Shown here one piece after another: positions 1-10,289 of a stretch of DNA of 64,000 bases (positions are counted from its first letter, which is position 1; every line of letters starts with the position of its first letter). The DNA is taken from positions 1-64,000 of the forward strand of contig NZ_KB907547.1 in the NCBI RefSeq assembly GCF_000382125.1, read 5' to 3'. The notes beneath the pieces were generated by a model. It did not search any database and was not told the DNA's origin. It saw only the letters and a program-made list of their open reading frames with translations. A program made the position numbers and the translations under genes. The DNA is from Eudoraea adriatica DSM 19308. GTDB taxonomy: Bacteria; Bacteroidota; Bacteroidia; Flavobacteriales; Flavobacteriaceae.

Positions 1-125
1 TACGCGTTACGCACCCGTGCGCCACTCGTCATCAAAGTGCAAGCACTTTATGTTACCGTTCGACTTGCATGTGTTAGGCCTGCCGCTAGCGTTCATCCTG
101 AGCCAGGATCAAACTCTTCATCGTT
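1..125 (-). rRNA. rrs: 16S ribosomal RNA, 5' end (partial)
   Basis: Read on the minus strand, the segment near 100-120 gives the universal 16S start (AGAGTTTGATCCTGGCTCAG), followed by the conserved stretch ending in AACACATGCAAGTCGAACGG and then variable region V1. Only about the first 120 nt lie in the window; the gene continues past its left edge. The exact mature 5' end is inferred from the usual distance to the AGAGTTTGAT motif and may be off by a few bases. Confidence 0.96.
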
Positions 126-588
126 GTATCGTAAAATACGTATTTACGCCTAGATAAACTATGAAAACCCTATCCTAACCCTTGTTTGTATTCTTATTCC
201 AAAATAATTTAATTCTTCCGCCTATCCCATCCCTAATTAAAAAGATGAAATAAACAGAAAAACGCTGTCTGTCAATATGTCAATGAACTTACCTAATCAA
301 AGAAATAAAATTCCAAGATGCTTAAACTGATATACTGCCCAGCTAAGCGGGTGCAAATATAGAGCACTTTTTTTGCTTGCACAACCCTAAATCAAAAAAA
401 AATATCGTTTAAAAATTATTAAATTATAACATGCTGAAAATGAAGCTTTCACCATAAATATTCATTGGTAAAACCCCCGGATATTTAGCTAAAAACAAAG
501 ATAGGTGCAAAAGAACCTCAGAACAAAACAGCAGATAAAAGCCAGACCTTCCATTCCAGGCCGTATTAATTTTCGGTTTATATTATAA
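122..588. other. rRNA leader and intergenic region, no gene seen
   Basis: This stretch holds the 16S leader (about 122-347, minus strand), the rRNA promoter (354-385) and some 200 AT-rich bases up to the end of the porin gene. I see no convincing coding frame, tRNA or terminator hairpin in it. Confidence 0.6.
354..385 (-). promoter_or_regulatory. rRNA operon promoter (Bacteroidota type)
   Basis: On the minus strand a GTTG (-33) box is followed by exactly 20 nt and then TATATTTG, a perfect match to the Bacteroidota -7 consensus TAnnTTTG. It lies about 230 nt upstream of the 16S 5' end, which leaves room for a processed leader. The same TTG-N20-TATATTTG arrangement recurs before the initiator tRNA and lysS. 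The box assignment is by pattern; no start site has been mapped. Confidence 0.7.
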
Positions 589-2568
589 TCAGGAAAAGAA
601 ATTCCACACCAAACCAAATCGTATTACAAAATCGCGATACGGGTAATTGGGGGAAGCATAAAAACTATTGCCGGTAAATGACGAATTAAAATGTTCTGCT
701 TTAAGATATATCCTTGCAGTTCTGACTTTTGCGTTTATAAAAAAGTCTAATAATGGAAAGCCCCCCAGTTTCTCCCTGTTCTGTGTATAAAATTCTGCTA
801 AAAGAGGATTATAAGCATCCATATTATAACTGCTAAAATATTTAAAGGTTATTCCTGTTTGTAAAAACATGGCCTTCTTAAAAACATCCTTGGAAAAATA
901 CAGCGTATTCCTTGTTACGAAAGCAGGCAGGTTTAAAACTTCATTATCCTGCGTGACGTTCTGATACATTAATGTATTGCTTAACGCCCAGTCTCCAAAC
1001 TTAAATTCCTTACTGTATTTAACTTTAAGGTAGTTTATGCTATTTGCTTCCTGAACCGGCTTTATAAAAGCATTCTCTAAATTATCCCCGGCCTGTTCAT
1101 CATTTGCAAGAGAAGTAAAATAAGTATAATTGTCTGTTGTCGTATATTTTGCGCTTATATTTCCCCATACCTGCGATTCCAGGCTAAATTGCAAACTGCT
1201 CAGGCGTTCCTTATCAAAGCTTTCAATGTTATACCAATTGTAATTTTCATAATCGGACTGATATAATAAGAAATTAAAATCAGGCAGTCTGGATGAAGAA
1301 TGTATGCTTGCACTAATTTTATTCTTTTCATTTATTTGGAAACTTGCCGATGCATCCATTATATTTCCTGTTAACTTCCCGGAGATATTGTAGGCTATAC
1401 CACCTTGAAGCATAAACCCTCCTATTTGTTTTTTATATTTTGCCCCCAAAGCTACTTCTTCCCCCCTTAACTTATTTGGTATAAAGCCTTCGCCTGTAGT
1501 AATTGTACTATTAAAAAAATAGTTGTAGCTGTACAAATTAACAGATGCTTTTAAAACACCAAGGGTTCTGTTGGAAAACTCTGCATTGATCTCATTATAC
1601 ATGGTCTTTAAGCTAGCCGCGTCATCAATTGGGCTCACCAAAGCATCTCCAAAGTATTCGTTTTCTGTATCCTGCTGAAATTGATAATTCTTGGTTTCAT
1701 ATGTAAAAACATGTCCAAACCCCAGGTAATTTGATTTGGAGCGAACAGAGTCCGTTTCACTTTTAAGTAATCTGTATTGGTGCTCCAGAAAATATCTTTT
1801 ACCAATCAGGAAATTCTGGGCATCGGTAAAAAAAACATCTATTCTGGACCTGTCTCTAAAATCCGGGTCGTTAGATTCAAACTGAAGTTCTTTTTTGGAA
1901 ATCCCTCCGTTTTCCTCTGCTTCCATTTCCTGCGACGTCCAGTGTGCCCTTAATCTGTAACGGCCATTCTCGGTTACATAATTGACCGTAGACCTGAAAT
2001 TTCCCGATTTAACCTGGCTCCAGCTGTACTTTCCTAATGACCTAAAGCCCTTATAAGCTATTGAGATATTAAATCTTCTGGATGTATTAAAAGTAAGCAT
2101 TGCATCCAACAGCTGACCCTGCTCGAAAGTAGTTTTAAAAAAAAGGTCCGTCATAGGGGTGGCCACATTGTAATAGGATATATCCTCCACTTCCATATAA
2201 TTAAAATGTCTGGCTTTGGATCCAAGAGAGGGGTACAGGGTATTGCGCTCCAGGATTAGACCAAGGTGATTGTATGGCTGACCTACATTGGCAAAAGGCA
2301 TTAATTCAAAATCATCCCTGCGCAAATAGTTATACCTATATTCTTTTTGAATGCTCAGGGTAGTATCCAGATAAGTGGTATCTCTGGAGTGGGAAACAAT
2401 TTTATAATCCCTGATTGTAATTCCAAGGGAGTCCTTCTTTTTATCCTTTTTATTTTTTTTTGCGCTAAACTTCACAGTATCCTGCGCTTTAGAAGGCACG
2501 AGGGAATCATTCTGGGAAAAGAGTGAATGGCTAATAAAAACCAAAAGCAACAAAAGTAAATGTCTCAT
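589..2568 (-). CDS. Putative outer-membrane porin (Porin_10-like)
   Basis: A 659-residue protein with a signal peptide (MRHLLLLLLVFISHSLFSQ), a short lysine-rich linker (residues 36-46) and then a long region of alternating amphipathic strands rich in Tyr, Phe and Asn. It ends in an aromatic residue (NFFS), as expected of an outer-membrane beta barrel. Size and layout fit the putative porin family common in Flavobacteriia (Porin_10), which is usually a single gene of unknown substrate. It stands alone between the rRNA leader and a divergent secreted-protein gene. Family placement is from recall of its N-terminal pattern, not a search; outer-membrane location is more certain than porin activity. 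Confidence 0.75.
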   Translation of the reverse strand: MRHLLLLLLVFISHSLFSQNDSLVPSKAQDTVKFSAKKNKKDKKKDSLGITIRDYKIVSHSRDTTYLDTTLSIQKEYRYNYLRRDDFELMPFANVGQPYNHLGLILERNTLYPSLGSKARHFNYMEVEDISYYNVATPMTDLFFKTTFEQGQLLDAMLTFNTSRRFNISIAYKGFRSLGKYSWSQVKSGNFRSTVNYVTENGRYRLRAHWTSQEMEAEENGGISKKELQFESNDPDFRDRSRIDVFFTDAQNFLIGKRYFLEHQYRLLKSETDSVRSKSNYLGFGHVFTYETKNYQFQQDTENEYFGDALVSPIDDAASLKTMYNEINAEFSNRTLGVLKASVNLYSYNYFFNSTITTGEGFIPNKLRGEEVALGAKYKKQIGGFMLQGGIAYNISGKLTGNIMDASASFQINEKNKISASIHSSSRLPDFNFLLYQSDYENYNWYNIESFDKERLSSLQFSLESQVWGNISAKYTTTDNYTYFTSLANDEQAGDNLENAFIKPVQEANSINYLKVKYSKEFKFGDWALSNTLMYQNVTQDNEVLNLPAFVTRNTLYFSKDVFKKAMFLQTGITFKYFSSYNMDAYNPLLAEFYTQNREKLGGFPLLDFFINAKVRTARIYLKAEHFNSSFTGNSFYASPNYPYRDFVIRFGLVWNFFS

Positions 2569-2877
2569 TGAAAAATTTTGGTTACTGTTTTTGAAATGCC
2601 TGATTCTTATACAACCTCTTAAAATTATAATGTAACAACTAATAAATGGATTAATCTGGGCTGGCCAAAAATAAAATTATGCTTCCGTAAAATCATACCT
2701 CTGTCAGCAAAGTTAATTTTTTTGTTCCTAACGAAATGTGAAAGTTTTATGTTGCTTAAGCCCTTCAAAAATTCAATAGACAGTAAACCAGAGATTTATC
2801 AAATCACAAATAAGTGTGGTTTAGCAGAAAAAATTGAATATTCTTACTTTTTTCAGCATATTTACAAAAAAAATTAC

Positions 2878-5800
2878 ATGTTAAGGAAATTGGTGGTTCT
2901 CCTCCTGCTGGCAGGAAGCTTTTCATATGGGCAGTTTAATGAAGGTGCGCCATGGATGAAAGATTTAAAAAAATCAAAGTCTTTAAATACTGCAGCTAAA
3001 ACTGTAAATTCCACGTCAGACAACTATACCATTTATGAAATATCCAAAGCCTTCCATACCTATTGGGAAGGCAAGGATGAAGATAAAAAAGGTAGTGGCT
3101 ATAAACCCTATATGCGATGGGAAAACTACTGGATGAACTTTGTAGACAGCCAGGGCAATCTGCCTTCCTCTGAACAATTGTGGGCCGCGTACAAGGCGAA
3201 AGAGGCAAATACTATTGGTTTGGCTATTAATCCGGTGAGCAACTGGTCGTCCATTGGCCCTTTCACGCATGGAACAAATTCAGGAAGCCTCCCGGGGCAG
3301 GGAAGGATAAATGCCGTTGCCGTAGACCCCAATGATGCCGATGTATGGTATGTAGGCGCTCCTGCCGGAGGGTTATGGAAAACTACAGACGCAGGTGGTA
3401 GCTGGACTAACCTGTTTGATAATTTTCTTCAAATAGGGGTTTCAGGGATAGCCATTGATGCCAACAATTCCAATATTGTTTACATTTCTACAGGCGATGA
3501 CGATGCAGCAGATTCCTACAGTATTGGCGTTTTTAAATCAACCGATGGAGGTATAACCTGGCAGGAAACCGGGCTCAACACATCTACAGACCCCAATATT
3601 AATCTATTGACGAATGAAATTGTAATAGACCCCACGAATTCCGATATAATTTGGGTAGGTTCAAATCGCGGGCTCTGGAAATCAACAGATGCCGGGGCCA
3701 CCTTTGAAGTAAAACGACCTGGTAATATTGCAGATTTTAAACTGAAACCCGGAGATCCCAATACAGTATATGCCGTTTCAGTCTCCTCATACTACAGATC
3801 CACAGATGGTGAAAATTTTACCAGAATTGATGCTGGCTTACCTGATGATTCAGGCAGGTTGGTACTTGGCGTTAGCCCTGCAGATCCGGACGTTGTATAT
3901 ATCTTAAGCGCAAATACCCAGAGCAGCAATTTTAGTTACCAGGGATTATACAGATCAGATGATAGTGGCCTAACATTTACTAAAACTGCAAATACTACAG
4001 ATATCCTTGAGTCTAACCAGGCGTGGTTTGATCTTGCCATTGAAGTATCTCCAACAAATGCCGACGAAGTATATGCAGGTTGCTTGAATATCTGGAAGAG
4101 CACAGACGGCGGGGATAGTTTTGACCAGTTAAATCAATGGTTCAGAAACACTGCTGCGTATACCCATGCCGATATTCATACCCTAAAATTCTTCAACAAC
4201 AAATTGTATTGCGGCAGCGATGGGGGCATTTATGTATCTGAAGACGGTGGGATATCTTTCGAGGATTATACTATAAATGGGATTGCTGTGGGACAGTTTT
4301 ATCGTATCTCAGTAGCAAAAGACGACTCTGCCAAAATGGTGGGCGGATTACAGGATAATTCTGGTTTTGTCAGAAATAATGATGTCTGGAATGTATATAC
4401 CGGTGGCGATGGAATGGATTACGAGGTAGACCCCAGCAATAATAATATTGTGTATGGTTTTGTCCAATTTGGAACTACTTTGTTTGTCTCCACAAACTCA
4501 GGGCAGACCGTGGGCATAGTCGATTCTCCTGCAGGCAGGGGAAATTGGATAACTCCCCTGGCATTGAGTAGCGAAGGAGACGTATATGCCGGATATGATG
4601 CCGTTTACAGATTAAATGGGAATTCCTGGGACAGGCTCTCCGATGATCTTGGAAATACGCCAATAGACGATTTGGAGGTAGACCCTAACAATCCGCTGGT
4701 TTTATATGCTGCCGAAGGAAACACGGTCTTCAGAAGTGCTGACGGTGGCACAACCTTTACGGAATTCCATATATTTGAATCTGGCATTTCAGATATTGCA
4801 ATCAACACTACAGACGGGTCTTTTATTTATGTAACCACCTCCAATAGAGTTGGGTTCGCACAAAACCAACAACAAGATTTAAGAGGTGTTTTTAAAGTAC
4901 CAGTAGAAGTAAACGGGTCTGCCGGGACAGTAGTAGACATCACGCTAAATCTGCCAACAGACCAGGCATACTTTGCCATAGCACATCAGGGCAGGAATGT
5001 AGACAATCCTATTTATGTTGCAACCAGCCTGGGGGTCTATAGATTGGATGACACCTTAACCGAATGGGAAGATTATTTCACAGGCTTACCCAGCGTTGCC
5101 GTAAGTGATCTGGATATAAATCTGGTTGATGGAATATTAACCGCTTCCACCTATGGAAGGGGTGTATGGCAGTCCCCTATCCCCCTCAAAATTCCCGATG
5201 ATGACATTGAGCTTATATCCGTTACCCCTATTCCCGGTACGGTTCTATGCGGGGAATTTGCACCTGAAATAGTAGTCAAAAATAAAGGTATTAACAACAT
5301 TACTTCAATTGATATGGTTTACAGCCTAAATGATGGTGGAGACCAAACTTTTCAGTGGACAGGCAGTTTGGCCAGCGATGCTGAAACCACCATAACATTG
5401 CCCTCACAAAACTTAAATATCCTTGGTTCGGTTACCTTAAATGCAGAAGTTACCATTGAAAATGATGCGTTTGCAGATAACAATACTATTAAAAGCACTT
5501 TTTACATCAATCCGTTTGGTCTGGGGGGCTTGGTAAACACCTTCGAAACACCGGAAGACGCACTCCTGACTTTTAACGACAGAACAGATGAAATCCTTTG
5601 GGAAAGAGGAGTTCCAACCGGCACAAAACTGGGTGCAGCAGCATCAGGAACGCAAGTATACGGAACCACGCTTAGCGGCAATCACCCGGACAATACAAAA
5701 GGGTTTTTAGTCAGCAATTGCTATGAGCTTTCAAACATAGTAGCCCCGGTACTTAGATTTAAAATGGCGTACGATCTTGAGCTTAATTTTGACATTGTTT

Positions 5801-7176
5801 ATGTTGAATATTCTACAGATTCCGGGGTTAACTGGAGTGTATTGGGGAACATCAACAGTGAACCCAATTGGTACAATAGCGATAGAACTAATGATTCTTC
5901 AGGGACTGATGACGATTGTCAGAATTGTCCCGGTGCACAATGGACCGGGGAAATTCCTGATGGGCAGATAGGCGAATTTCAGGAATATGCCTATGATTTT
6001 GTGGCCAATGCGGCTCTGGGCGAGACTGATTTGACAGCTGAAAGTAATGTTATTTTCCGCCTTGTATTCCAGTCTGACCCCGCAGTTACAAGAGAAGGAG
6101 TAATAATAGATGATTTTGTAGTGGATGGTTTCCAGGATGACGAAGATGATGACAACGATGGCATTTTGGATGTCGATGATAACTGCTCCTTGATATCCAA
6201 TTCTAACCAACTCGACACCGATGGAGATGGTGAAGGGGATGTTTGTGACACTGATGATGACGGGGATGGAATTTTGGACAGTAATGATAATTGTCCGCTT
6301 ATAGCCAATGCTGATCAGGCAGATATAGACAACGATGGTATTGGGGATGTCTGTGATGATGACAATGACAATGATGGGGTCCCGGATGCTATAGATGCCT
6401 GTCCGAATACGCAGGCAGACGCCGTTGTAGATGTTACCGGTTGTGCTGTATTTTCTTTACCCGGTTCAAATTTCAGGGTATTGACAATTGGGGAATCCTG
6501 CATTTCAAGCAATAACGGAAGTGTAGCGATTGAGGCAGAAACTATCTTAAATTATACGGCCACTCTTACCGGCTCTGGAATAGACACTTCCAATAATTTC
6601 TCTGATGCTACAGTCTTTGAAAATCTGTCTGCTGGCAGTTATACGGTTTGCCTGACTGTGGAAGGACAAGCCGGTTATGAAAACTGTTTCGATATCACCA
6701 TATCCGAACCGGAACCGCTTTCCGTTTCTTCAAAAATTAGTTCCCTTAACAATGAGGTGGTTCTAAATTTCAGCGGTGGCAAAAACTATTTTATTACGCT
6801 TAATGGCAGTAGGTATGAGACTTCCGAAAATTCTATTACCCTTCCTCTTTCGGGTGTTGAGAATAAATTATCGGTAACAACAGATAAGGATTGCCAGGGC
6901 GTCTATGAAGAAACCATTGTCTTAACAACCGAGCTGTTTATTTATCCAAATCCGGTGTCAGGTGGGAATATAAATGTCTATTTGGGCAATTCCCGCGGGA
7001 CAAAGCAGGTAGAATTGGCCTTATTTACCATTGATGGCCTTAAAGTGTTCAGCAAGTCTTTTAACGTAATTGATAATGAAGTAAGCTTTAATGTAGATGC
7101 GTTAGCCAAAGGCATTTATTTACTCAATGTAAAAACAGAAAATACATTATTGAATTATAAGATCATAAGAAAATGA
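2878..7176 (+). CDS. T9SS-exported BNR-repeat / thrombospondin type 3 protein
   Basis: About 1432 residues from the ATG at 2878, chosen because it begins a clean signal peptide (MLRKLVVLLLLAGSFSYGQ); an in-frame ATG at 2722 would add 52 residues with no signal. Residues about 150-765 carry repeated sortilin/BNR Asp-box motifs (S-T-D-G-G-x-T/S-W/F), predicting a beta propeller. About 775-875 resembles a CARDB/Ig-like domain. About 1085-1180 has calcium-binding thrombospondin type 3 repeats (DDDNDGILDVDDNC). The last 80 residues form a type IX secretion sorting domain (YPNPVSGG ... KGIYLLNVKT ... KIIRK). The protein is therefore expected outside the outer membrane, possibly as an adhesin or surface hydrolase. 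No catalytic site is evident. Its stop overlaps the next start (ATGA). Confidence 0.88.
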   Translation: MLRKLVVLLLLAGSFSYGQFNEGAPWMKDLKKSKSLNTAAKTVNSTSDNYTIYEISKAFHTYWEGKDEDKKGSGYKPYMRWENYWMNFVDSQGNLPSSEQLWAAYKAKEANTIGLAINPVSNWSSIGPFTHGTNSGSLPGQGRINAVAVDPNDADVWYVGAPAGGLWKTTDAGGSWTNLFDNFLQIGVSGIAIDANNSNIVYISTGDDDAADSYSIGVFKSTDGGITWQETGLNTSTDPNINLLTNEIVIDPTNSDIIWVGSNRGLWKSTDAGATFEVKRPGNIADFKLKPGDPNTVYAVSVSSYYRSTDGENFTRIDAGLPDDSGRLVLGVSPADPDVVYILSANTQSSNFSYQGLYRSDDSGLTFTKTANTTDILESNQAWFDLAIEVSPTNADEVYAGCLNIWKSTDGGDSFDQLNQWFRNTAAYTHADIHTLKFFNNKLYCGSDGGIYVSEDGGISFEDYTINGIAVGQFYRISVAKDDSAKMVGGLQDNSGFVRNNDVWNVYTGGDGMDYEVDPSNNNIVYGFVQFGTTLFVSTNSGQTVGIVDSPAGRGNWITPLALSSEGDVYAGYDAVYRLNGNSWDRLSDDLGNTPIDDLEVDPNNPLVLYAAEGNTVFRSADGGTTFTEFHIFESGISDIAINTTDGSFIYVTTSNRVGFAQNQQQDLRGVFKVPVEVNGSAGTVVDITLNLPTDQAYFAIAHQGRNVDNPIYVATSLGVYRLDDTLTEWEDYFTGLPSVAVSDLDINLVDGILTASTYGRGVWQSPIPLKIPDDDIELISVTPIPGTVLCGEFAPEIVVKNKGINNITSIDMVYSLNDGGDQTFQWTGSLASDAETTITLPSQNLNILGSVTLNAEVTIENDAFADNNTIKSTFYINPFGLGGLVNTFETPEDALLTFNDRTDEILWERGVPTGTKLGAAASGTQVYGTTLSGNHPDNTKGFLVSNCYELSNIVAPVLRFKMAYDLELNFDIVYVEYSTDSGVNWSVLGNINSEPNWYNSDRTNDSSGTDDDCQNCPGAQWTGEIPDGQIGEFQEYAYDFVANAALGETDLTAESNVIFRLVFQSDPAVTREGVIIDDFVVDGFQDDEDDDNDGILDVDDNCSLISNSNQLDTDGDGEGDVCDTDDDGDGILDSNDNCPLIANADQADIDNDGIGDVCDDDNDNDGVPDAIDACPNTQADAVVDVTGCAVFSLPGSNFRVLTIGESCISSNNGSVAIEAETILNYTATLTGSGIDTSNNFSDATVFENLSAGSYTVCLTVEGQAGYENCFDITISEPEPLSVSSKISSLNNEVVLNFSGGKNYFITLNGSRYETSENSITLPLSGVENKLSVTTDKDCQGVYEETIVLTTELFIYPNPVSGGNINVYLGNSRGTKQVELALFTIDGLKVFSKSFNVIDNEVSFNVDALAKGIYLLNVKTENTLLNYKIIRK

Positions 7177-7886
7177 AAATAACAAGCAGAGTTTTTTCAG
7201 TACTAACATTAATTCTACTGGCTGCATGTGGTGGCAATTCATCCGGCGAAGATACCCCGCCACCTTTGGTTGTAGCCGCACCTTCGGCAACCACTTTGGT
7301 TTTTCCGGAGGATAATACTGAATGTAATGAGGGGGTAATTTCCGAAACTGATGAAACGAAAAGCGCCGTTACCTTTCAGTGGAATGCTTCGGAAAACACA
7401 GATACCTACGAGGTTAACCTAAGAAATATAAATACTAATACTACTACAAAAACCAATTCTTCCTCTGAAGATGCCACCATAACAATAGACAGGGGCACGC
7501 CCTACGAATGGTTTGTGATTTCAAAGGCAAATGGAACGAATGAAACTGCTTCAAGTGCAAAGGCAAAATTTTACAATCAGGGACCGGGAATCGAGAACTA
7601 CGCACCATTTCCAGCGGAAGCCGTTAACCCGGCAAGAGGATCTACTATCCCTTCTGCTACCACGGTAAATTTACAATGGACCACCAGTGATATTGATGAT
7701 GATATCGTTGGATACGCTGTTTTCTTTGGTACAGAGACTGACCCAACAACAGAAATAGGATCCACGGAAGAAAGCAATCTAGATGCTGCTATAGCTTCCG
7801 GAGAAACTTATTACTGGCGAGTTGTAACTACAGATAGTCAAAATAATACGTCCACCTCTGAAATTTTTGAATTTGGAGTAGAATAA
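7173..7886 (+). CDS. Surface or periplasmic lipoprotein with fibronectin III-like folds
   Basis: A 237-residue protein with a lipoprotein signal whose lipobox is LLAAC (Cys19), followed by Gly/Ser-rich linker. Two domains follow, roughly 45-130 and 140-237, each with the alternating strands and W-x-A/T-S-x-D pattern of fibronectin type III or SusE-like Ig folds, including a YYWRVVTTD strand near the end. The start overlaps the stop of the preceding BNR protein by 4 nt, so the two are very likely co-translated and may act together at the cell surface. Function is unknown; the domain name is inferred from strand pattern only. Confidence 0.75.
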   Translation: MKITSRVFSVLTLILLAACGGNSSGEDTPPPLVVAAPSATTLVFPEDNTECNEGVISETDETKSAVTFQWNASENTDTYEVNLRNINTNTTTKTNSSSEDATITIDRGTPYEWFVISKANGTNETASSAKAKFYNQGPGIENYAPFPAEAVNPARGSTIPSATTVNLQWTTSDIDDDIVGYAVFFGTETDPTTEIGSTEESNLDAAIASGETYYWRVVTTDSQNNTSTSEIFEFGVE

Positions 7887-8261
7887 CTTCTGGTCAAAAT
7901 TAGTAAGGTAAAGGTTAGAATTCCGGGCAATCTAAACTGCCGCGGTTATTTGAGCCTTAACCTCAATAGATCTCAATCGCAATTGCTCCGTGCGGCATTT
8001 AAACTGCAATGCATACATGTCTACCATCTGATATATATTAATATTACCAATATGTATTTAACAGCTGGGTTAAGATGACTTCTTTTATGATCCTAAGGAT
8101 TAGCTTCAATAAATAATATTCTGACAGCAGACTTAATGCTAAAGGAGTAAAACACTATTCATAACCGTTATTCACAAAAGCTTAGCGGGTGTTTACCAGA
8201 TACCAGCTCAAATCTTAAATGTATTTGATAAAAAATACGTTTATATGGAAGGAATAAAAAA
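7887..8261. other. Intergenic region, no gene seen
   Basis: This stretch separates two convergent transcription units. I found no open frame with a believable start, no tRNA and no strong repeat. The only clear element is the terminator hairpin at its right edge. Confidence 0.5.
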
Positions 8262-8285
8262 GGGTCGCCATTTGCATGGCGACCC
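8249..8285 (-). terminator. Terminator of the SusCD operon
   Basis: On the minus strand a perfect 10-bp stem (GGGTCGCCAT / ATGGCGACCC) with a 4-nt loop is followed by a run of T (the complement of AAAAAA just left of 8262). It lies 30 nt past the stop of the last gene of the SusCD operon. Confidence 0.85.
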
Positions 8286-8314
8286 TCATAATTCATTAAA
8301 TTAATTACGAATAT

Positions 8315-8836
8315 CTAGTCAATATCCAGGATATTAACCGTGGTAGATCTCAATAAATCTGTACCACCACGACCTACTTCCAAAGCTCCCTCGGCATTGG
8401 AAGCTGTATCTAGTGTAACTATTAATGTCTTATCTCCATCGGCAACATCATCAGGCAAAAGTTCCACAATGATGTCCTCGTTAATAGGTCTTCCGTCAAC
8501 AGCAGGTTCTGTTGGCAAATTGATTTCCAAAGTTCCGCCTGCACTTGTTGCCCCATCTACAATGAAGTCCGTCCCAAAGACAGCCGTACCACTGAAAGAG
8601 TAGGTTACAGTTACCGTAGATAAAGTTCCCGTAGGCACCTCAACGTTTAACTCTAAAGTACCTTCATCTTCCGTTACATCAACTGGACCTGGATTTACAT
8701 TTGTACCGGGTGAATCAAAAGCCACATATCCGGGCAATTCTTCAACCGAAAGTCCTCGGTCATCAAGCTCATATTCTTCGGTACATCCAGTTAAAACAAG
8801 TACCAACGCGGATGCTATATATACTATTTTTTTCAT
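8315..8836 (-). CDS. Small lipoprotein with Calx-beta-like domain
   Basis: About 173 residues from the ATG at 8836 (MKKIVYIASALVLVLTGC), chosen over an upstream in-frame ATG at 8923 that lies inside the susD gene and hides the signal peptide. The lipobox is VLTGC. The rest (about 35-170) is strand-rich and Asp/Thr/Gly-rich with Calx-beta-like features: TYSFSGTAVFGTDF and a conserved acidic pattern ending DKTLIVTLDTAS. It is the third gene of the SusC-SusD operon, 16 nt after susD, so it is probably an accessory surface lipoprotein for the same substrate. Confidence 0.75.
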   Translation of the reverse strand: MKKIVYIASALVLVLTGCTEEYELDDRGLSVEELPGYVAFDSPGTNVNPGPVDVTEDEGTLELNVEVPTGTLSTVTVTYSFSGTAVFGTDFIVDGATSAGGTLEINLPTEPAVDGRPINEDIIVELLPDDVADGDKTLIVTLDTASNAEGALEVGRGGTDLLRSTTVNILDID

Positions 8837-8852
8837 CTTTTTTACGTTTTTA

Positions 8853-10271
8853 TTAGTTTTCAAACCACATTGGTGTTTCCGTAGGCAAATTAGCCGGTGT
8901 ATTTGGATTACTGGTAACTTCATCCGGAGGATAGTTAAATCTTCTCAATGTAGTACCGATTGTAGATGCAGGTGGTGCATCTAACACGGGGATCTGATTT
9001 CTTCTTACATGCGTCCATGCCATTACCGGCTGCAAGAATGCAGAAAGATATTGTTGATTGTAAACATCCTCAATAGTAGGAGCTGCTAGACTACTAACGT
9101 AGCCAGTAATATCAGCTTCTGAAAGAGTTGCCAATACGCCCGGTATATCCTGTCCCCACCATCTGAGTGAGTTTGTGACACCTGCTCTGTAATTTGCATC
9201 TGCAGATCCTGCAGCGGCAAATCCTTCAAGAGCTAATTCCGCCTTATAAAGATCAATTTCTGATGGCAACATTAACATATCAGGCAGATCAAATCTAATG
9301 ATATTGTTGCTTAATACAGAAGTAGAATTATCCGGAAAGAATGCAAGTTCTGGTGCAGGCAAGTCATTTCTTGCTACCCAAAGGTCGTATCGCGGATCAC
9401 CGGAATCTCTTAAAAGATTATCAATTGGTGGTCCGGGTCCAAATACATTCTGACTTTCATTGTCCGGCCCGAAGAATGCTGTAATAATGGTCTTCATTGC
9501 ATTTTGAGCTCCCGGTGCGCCGGTATATATCAAATATGCCGCTTCATCATTACTAGACATTAAGGGCTGTGCTAAAGTAGCGTTGATCTGAGAATCTACA
9601 CTGGCTCCTCCATTACGCAACAACATTAAAGCACGCAATTTCAAGGAATTTGCCAAAATTCTCCATTTATCCATATCACCTCCATAGAACTGATCGGCAG
9701 TTGTTTGTATCGCAAACTCACCATCAAGCTGTCTACTATCTATTAGAGCTATGGCCTCATCATACAAGCCAACCACAGCGTTAAGCACGTCTTCCTGCTT
9801 GTCAAAATTCGGTGCAGGAAAATCCTGTCCGTTAAGTGCTTCAGAATAAGGAACGTCTTCCCAAATACTGGTAAGCTCAAAATAAATATGAGCACTAAGA
9901 ATAGTCGCTATTGCATTAACGTTGTTACTGGTAGGACCAGCCGCCGTAGCGTCAGCTTTAACCAAAGAAAGGTTACCCAATATCTGATTATACATCATGC
10001 CCCATGTATTTCCGGTAAGGAAAATACTGGTGCTTCCGTTTTTAGGACTGTTGAATGTGTTTGATATATATTGTGATACATCGCATATCCTTGTTCCCAG
10101 TTCTGTTACTTTTCTTGAAGAATACTGAACAAAAACAAAGGGTAGCACAGCATTTGGATCAGCACTAGTGGCTACCAAAGGATCTGTATTTATATCTAAT
10201 TTGTCATCACAGGATGAAAACGTACCCGATATAAACACAAAACATAGTAGTATTAATTTTAGTTTTTTCAT
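8853..10271 (-). CDS. SusD/RagB-family surface lipoprotein (SusD-like_2 type)
   Basis: A 472-residue lipoprotein (lipobox FSSC near residue 20) with the SusD layout: early TDP motif, TPR-like helical core (SVLTEL-like segments, KWRILANSLKLRALMLLR) and a C-terminal part ending in a tryptophan-containing motif (TPMWFEN). This composition fits the SusD-like_2 subgroup. SusD proteins sit on the outer surface and act as lids of SusC transporters, delivering oligosaccharides or peptides. It lies 18 nt downstream of the susC gene. No glycosidase, protease or regulator is encoded nearby, so the substrate cannot be told. Confidence 0.9.
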   Translation of the reverse strand: MKKLKLILLCFVFISGTFSSCDDKLDINTDPLVATSADPNAVLPFVFVQYSSRKVTELGTRICDVSQYISNTFNSPKNGSTSIFLTGNTWGMMYNQILGNLSLVKADATAAGPTSNNVNAIATILSAHIYFELTSIWEDVPYSEALNGQDFPAPNFDKQEDVLNAVVGLYDEAIALIDSRQLDGEFAIQTTADQFYGGDMDKWRILANSLKLRALMLLRNGGASVDSQINATLAQPLMSSNDEAAYLIYTGAPGAQNAMKTIITAFFGPDNESQNVFGPGPPIDNLLRDSGDPRYDLWVARNDLPAPELAFFPDNSTSVLSNNIIRFDLPDMLMLPSEIDLYKAELALEGFAAAGSADANYRAGVTNSLRWWGQDIPGVLATLSEADITGYVSSLAAPTIEDVYNQQYLSAFLQPVMAWTHVRRNQIPVLDAPPASTIGTTLRRFNYPPDEVTSNPNTPANLPTETPMWFEN

Positions 10272-10289
10272 GTCTTATATTTTTTTTTA

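Noticed and set aside
2722-2877. Upstream start for the BNR protein
   Set aside because: The added 52 residues hold no signal peptide, whereas the ATG at 2878 begins a typical one.
5899-6512. Several minus-strand frames over the thrombospondin repeats
   Set aside because: They are the mirror of the Asp-rich repeat codons (Ser-rich low-complexity translations) and have no signals of their own.
8837-8923. Longer start for the Calx-beta lipoprotein
   Set aside because: It lies within the susD coding end and would bury the lipoprotein signal; the ATG at 8836 starts a clean signal peptide.
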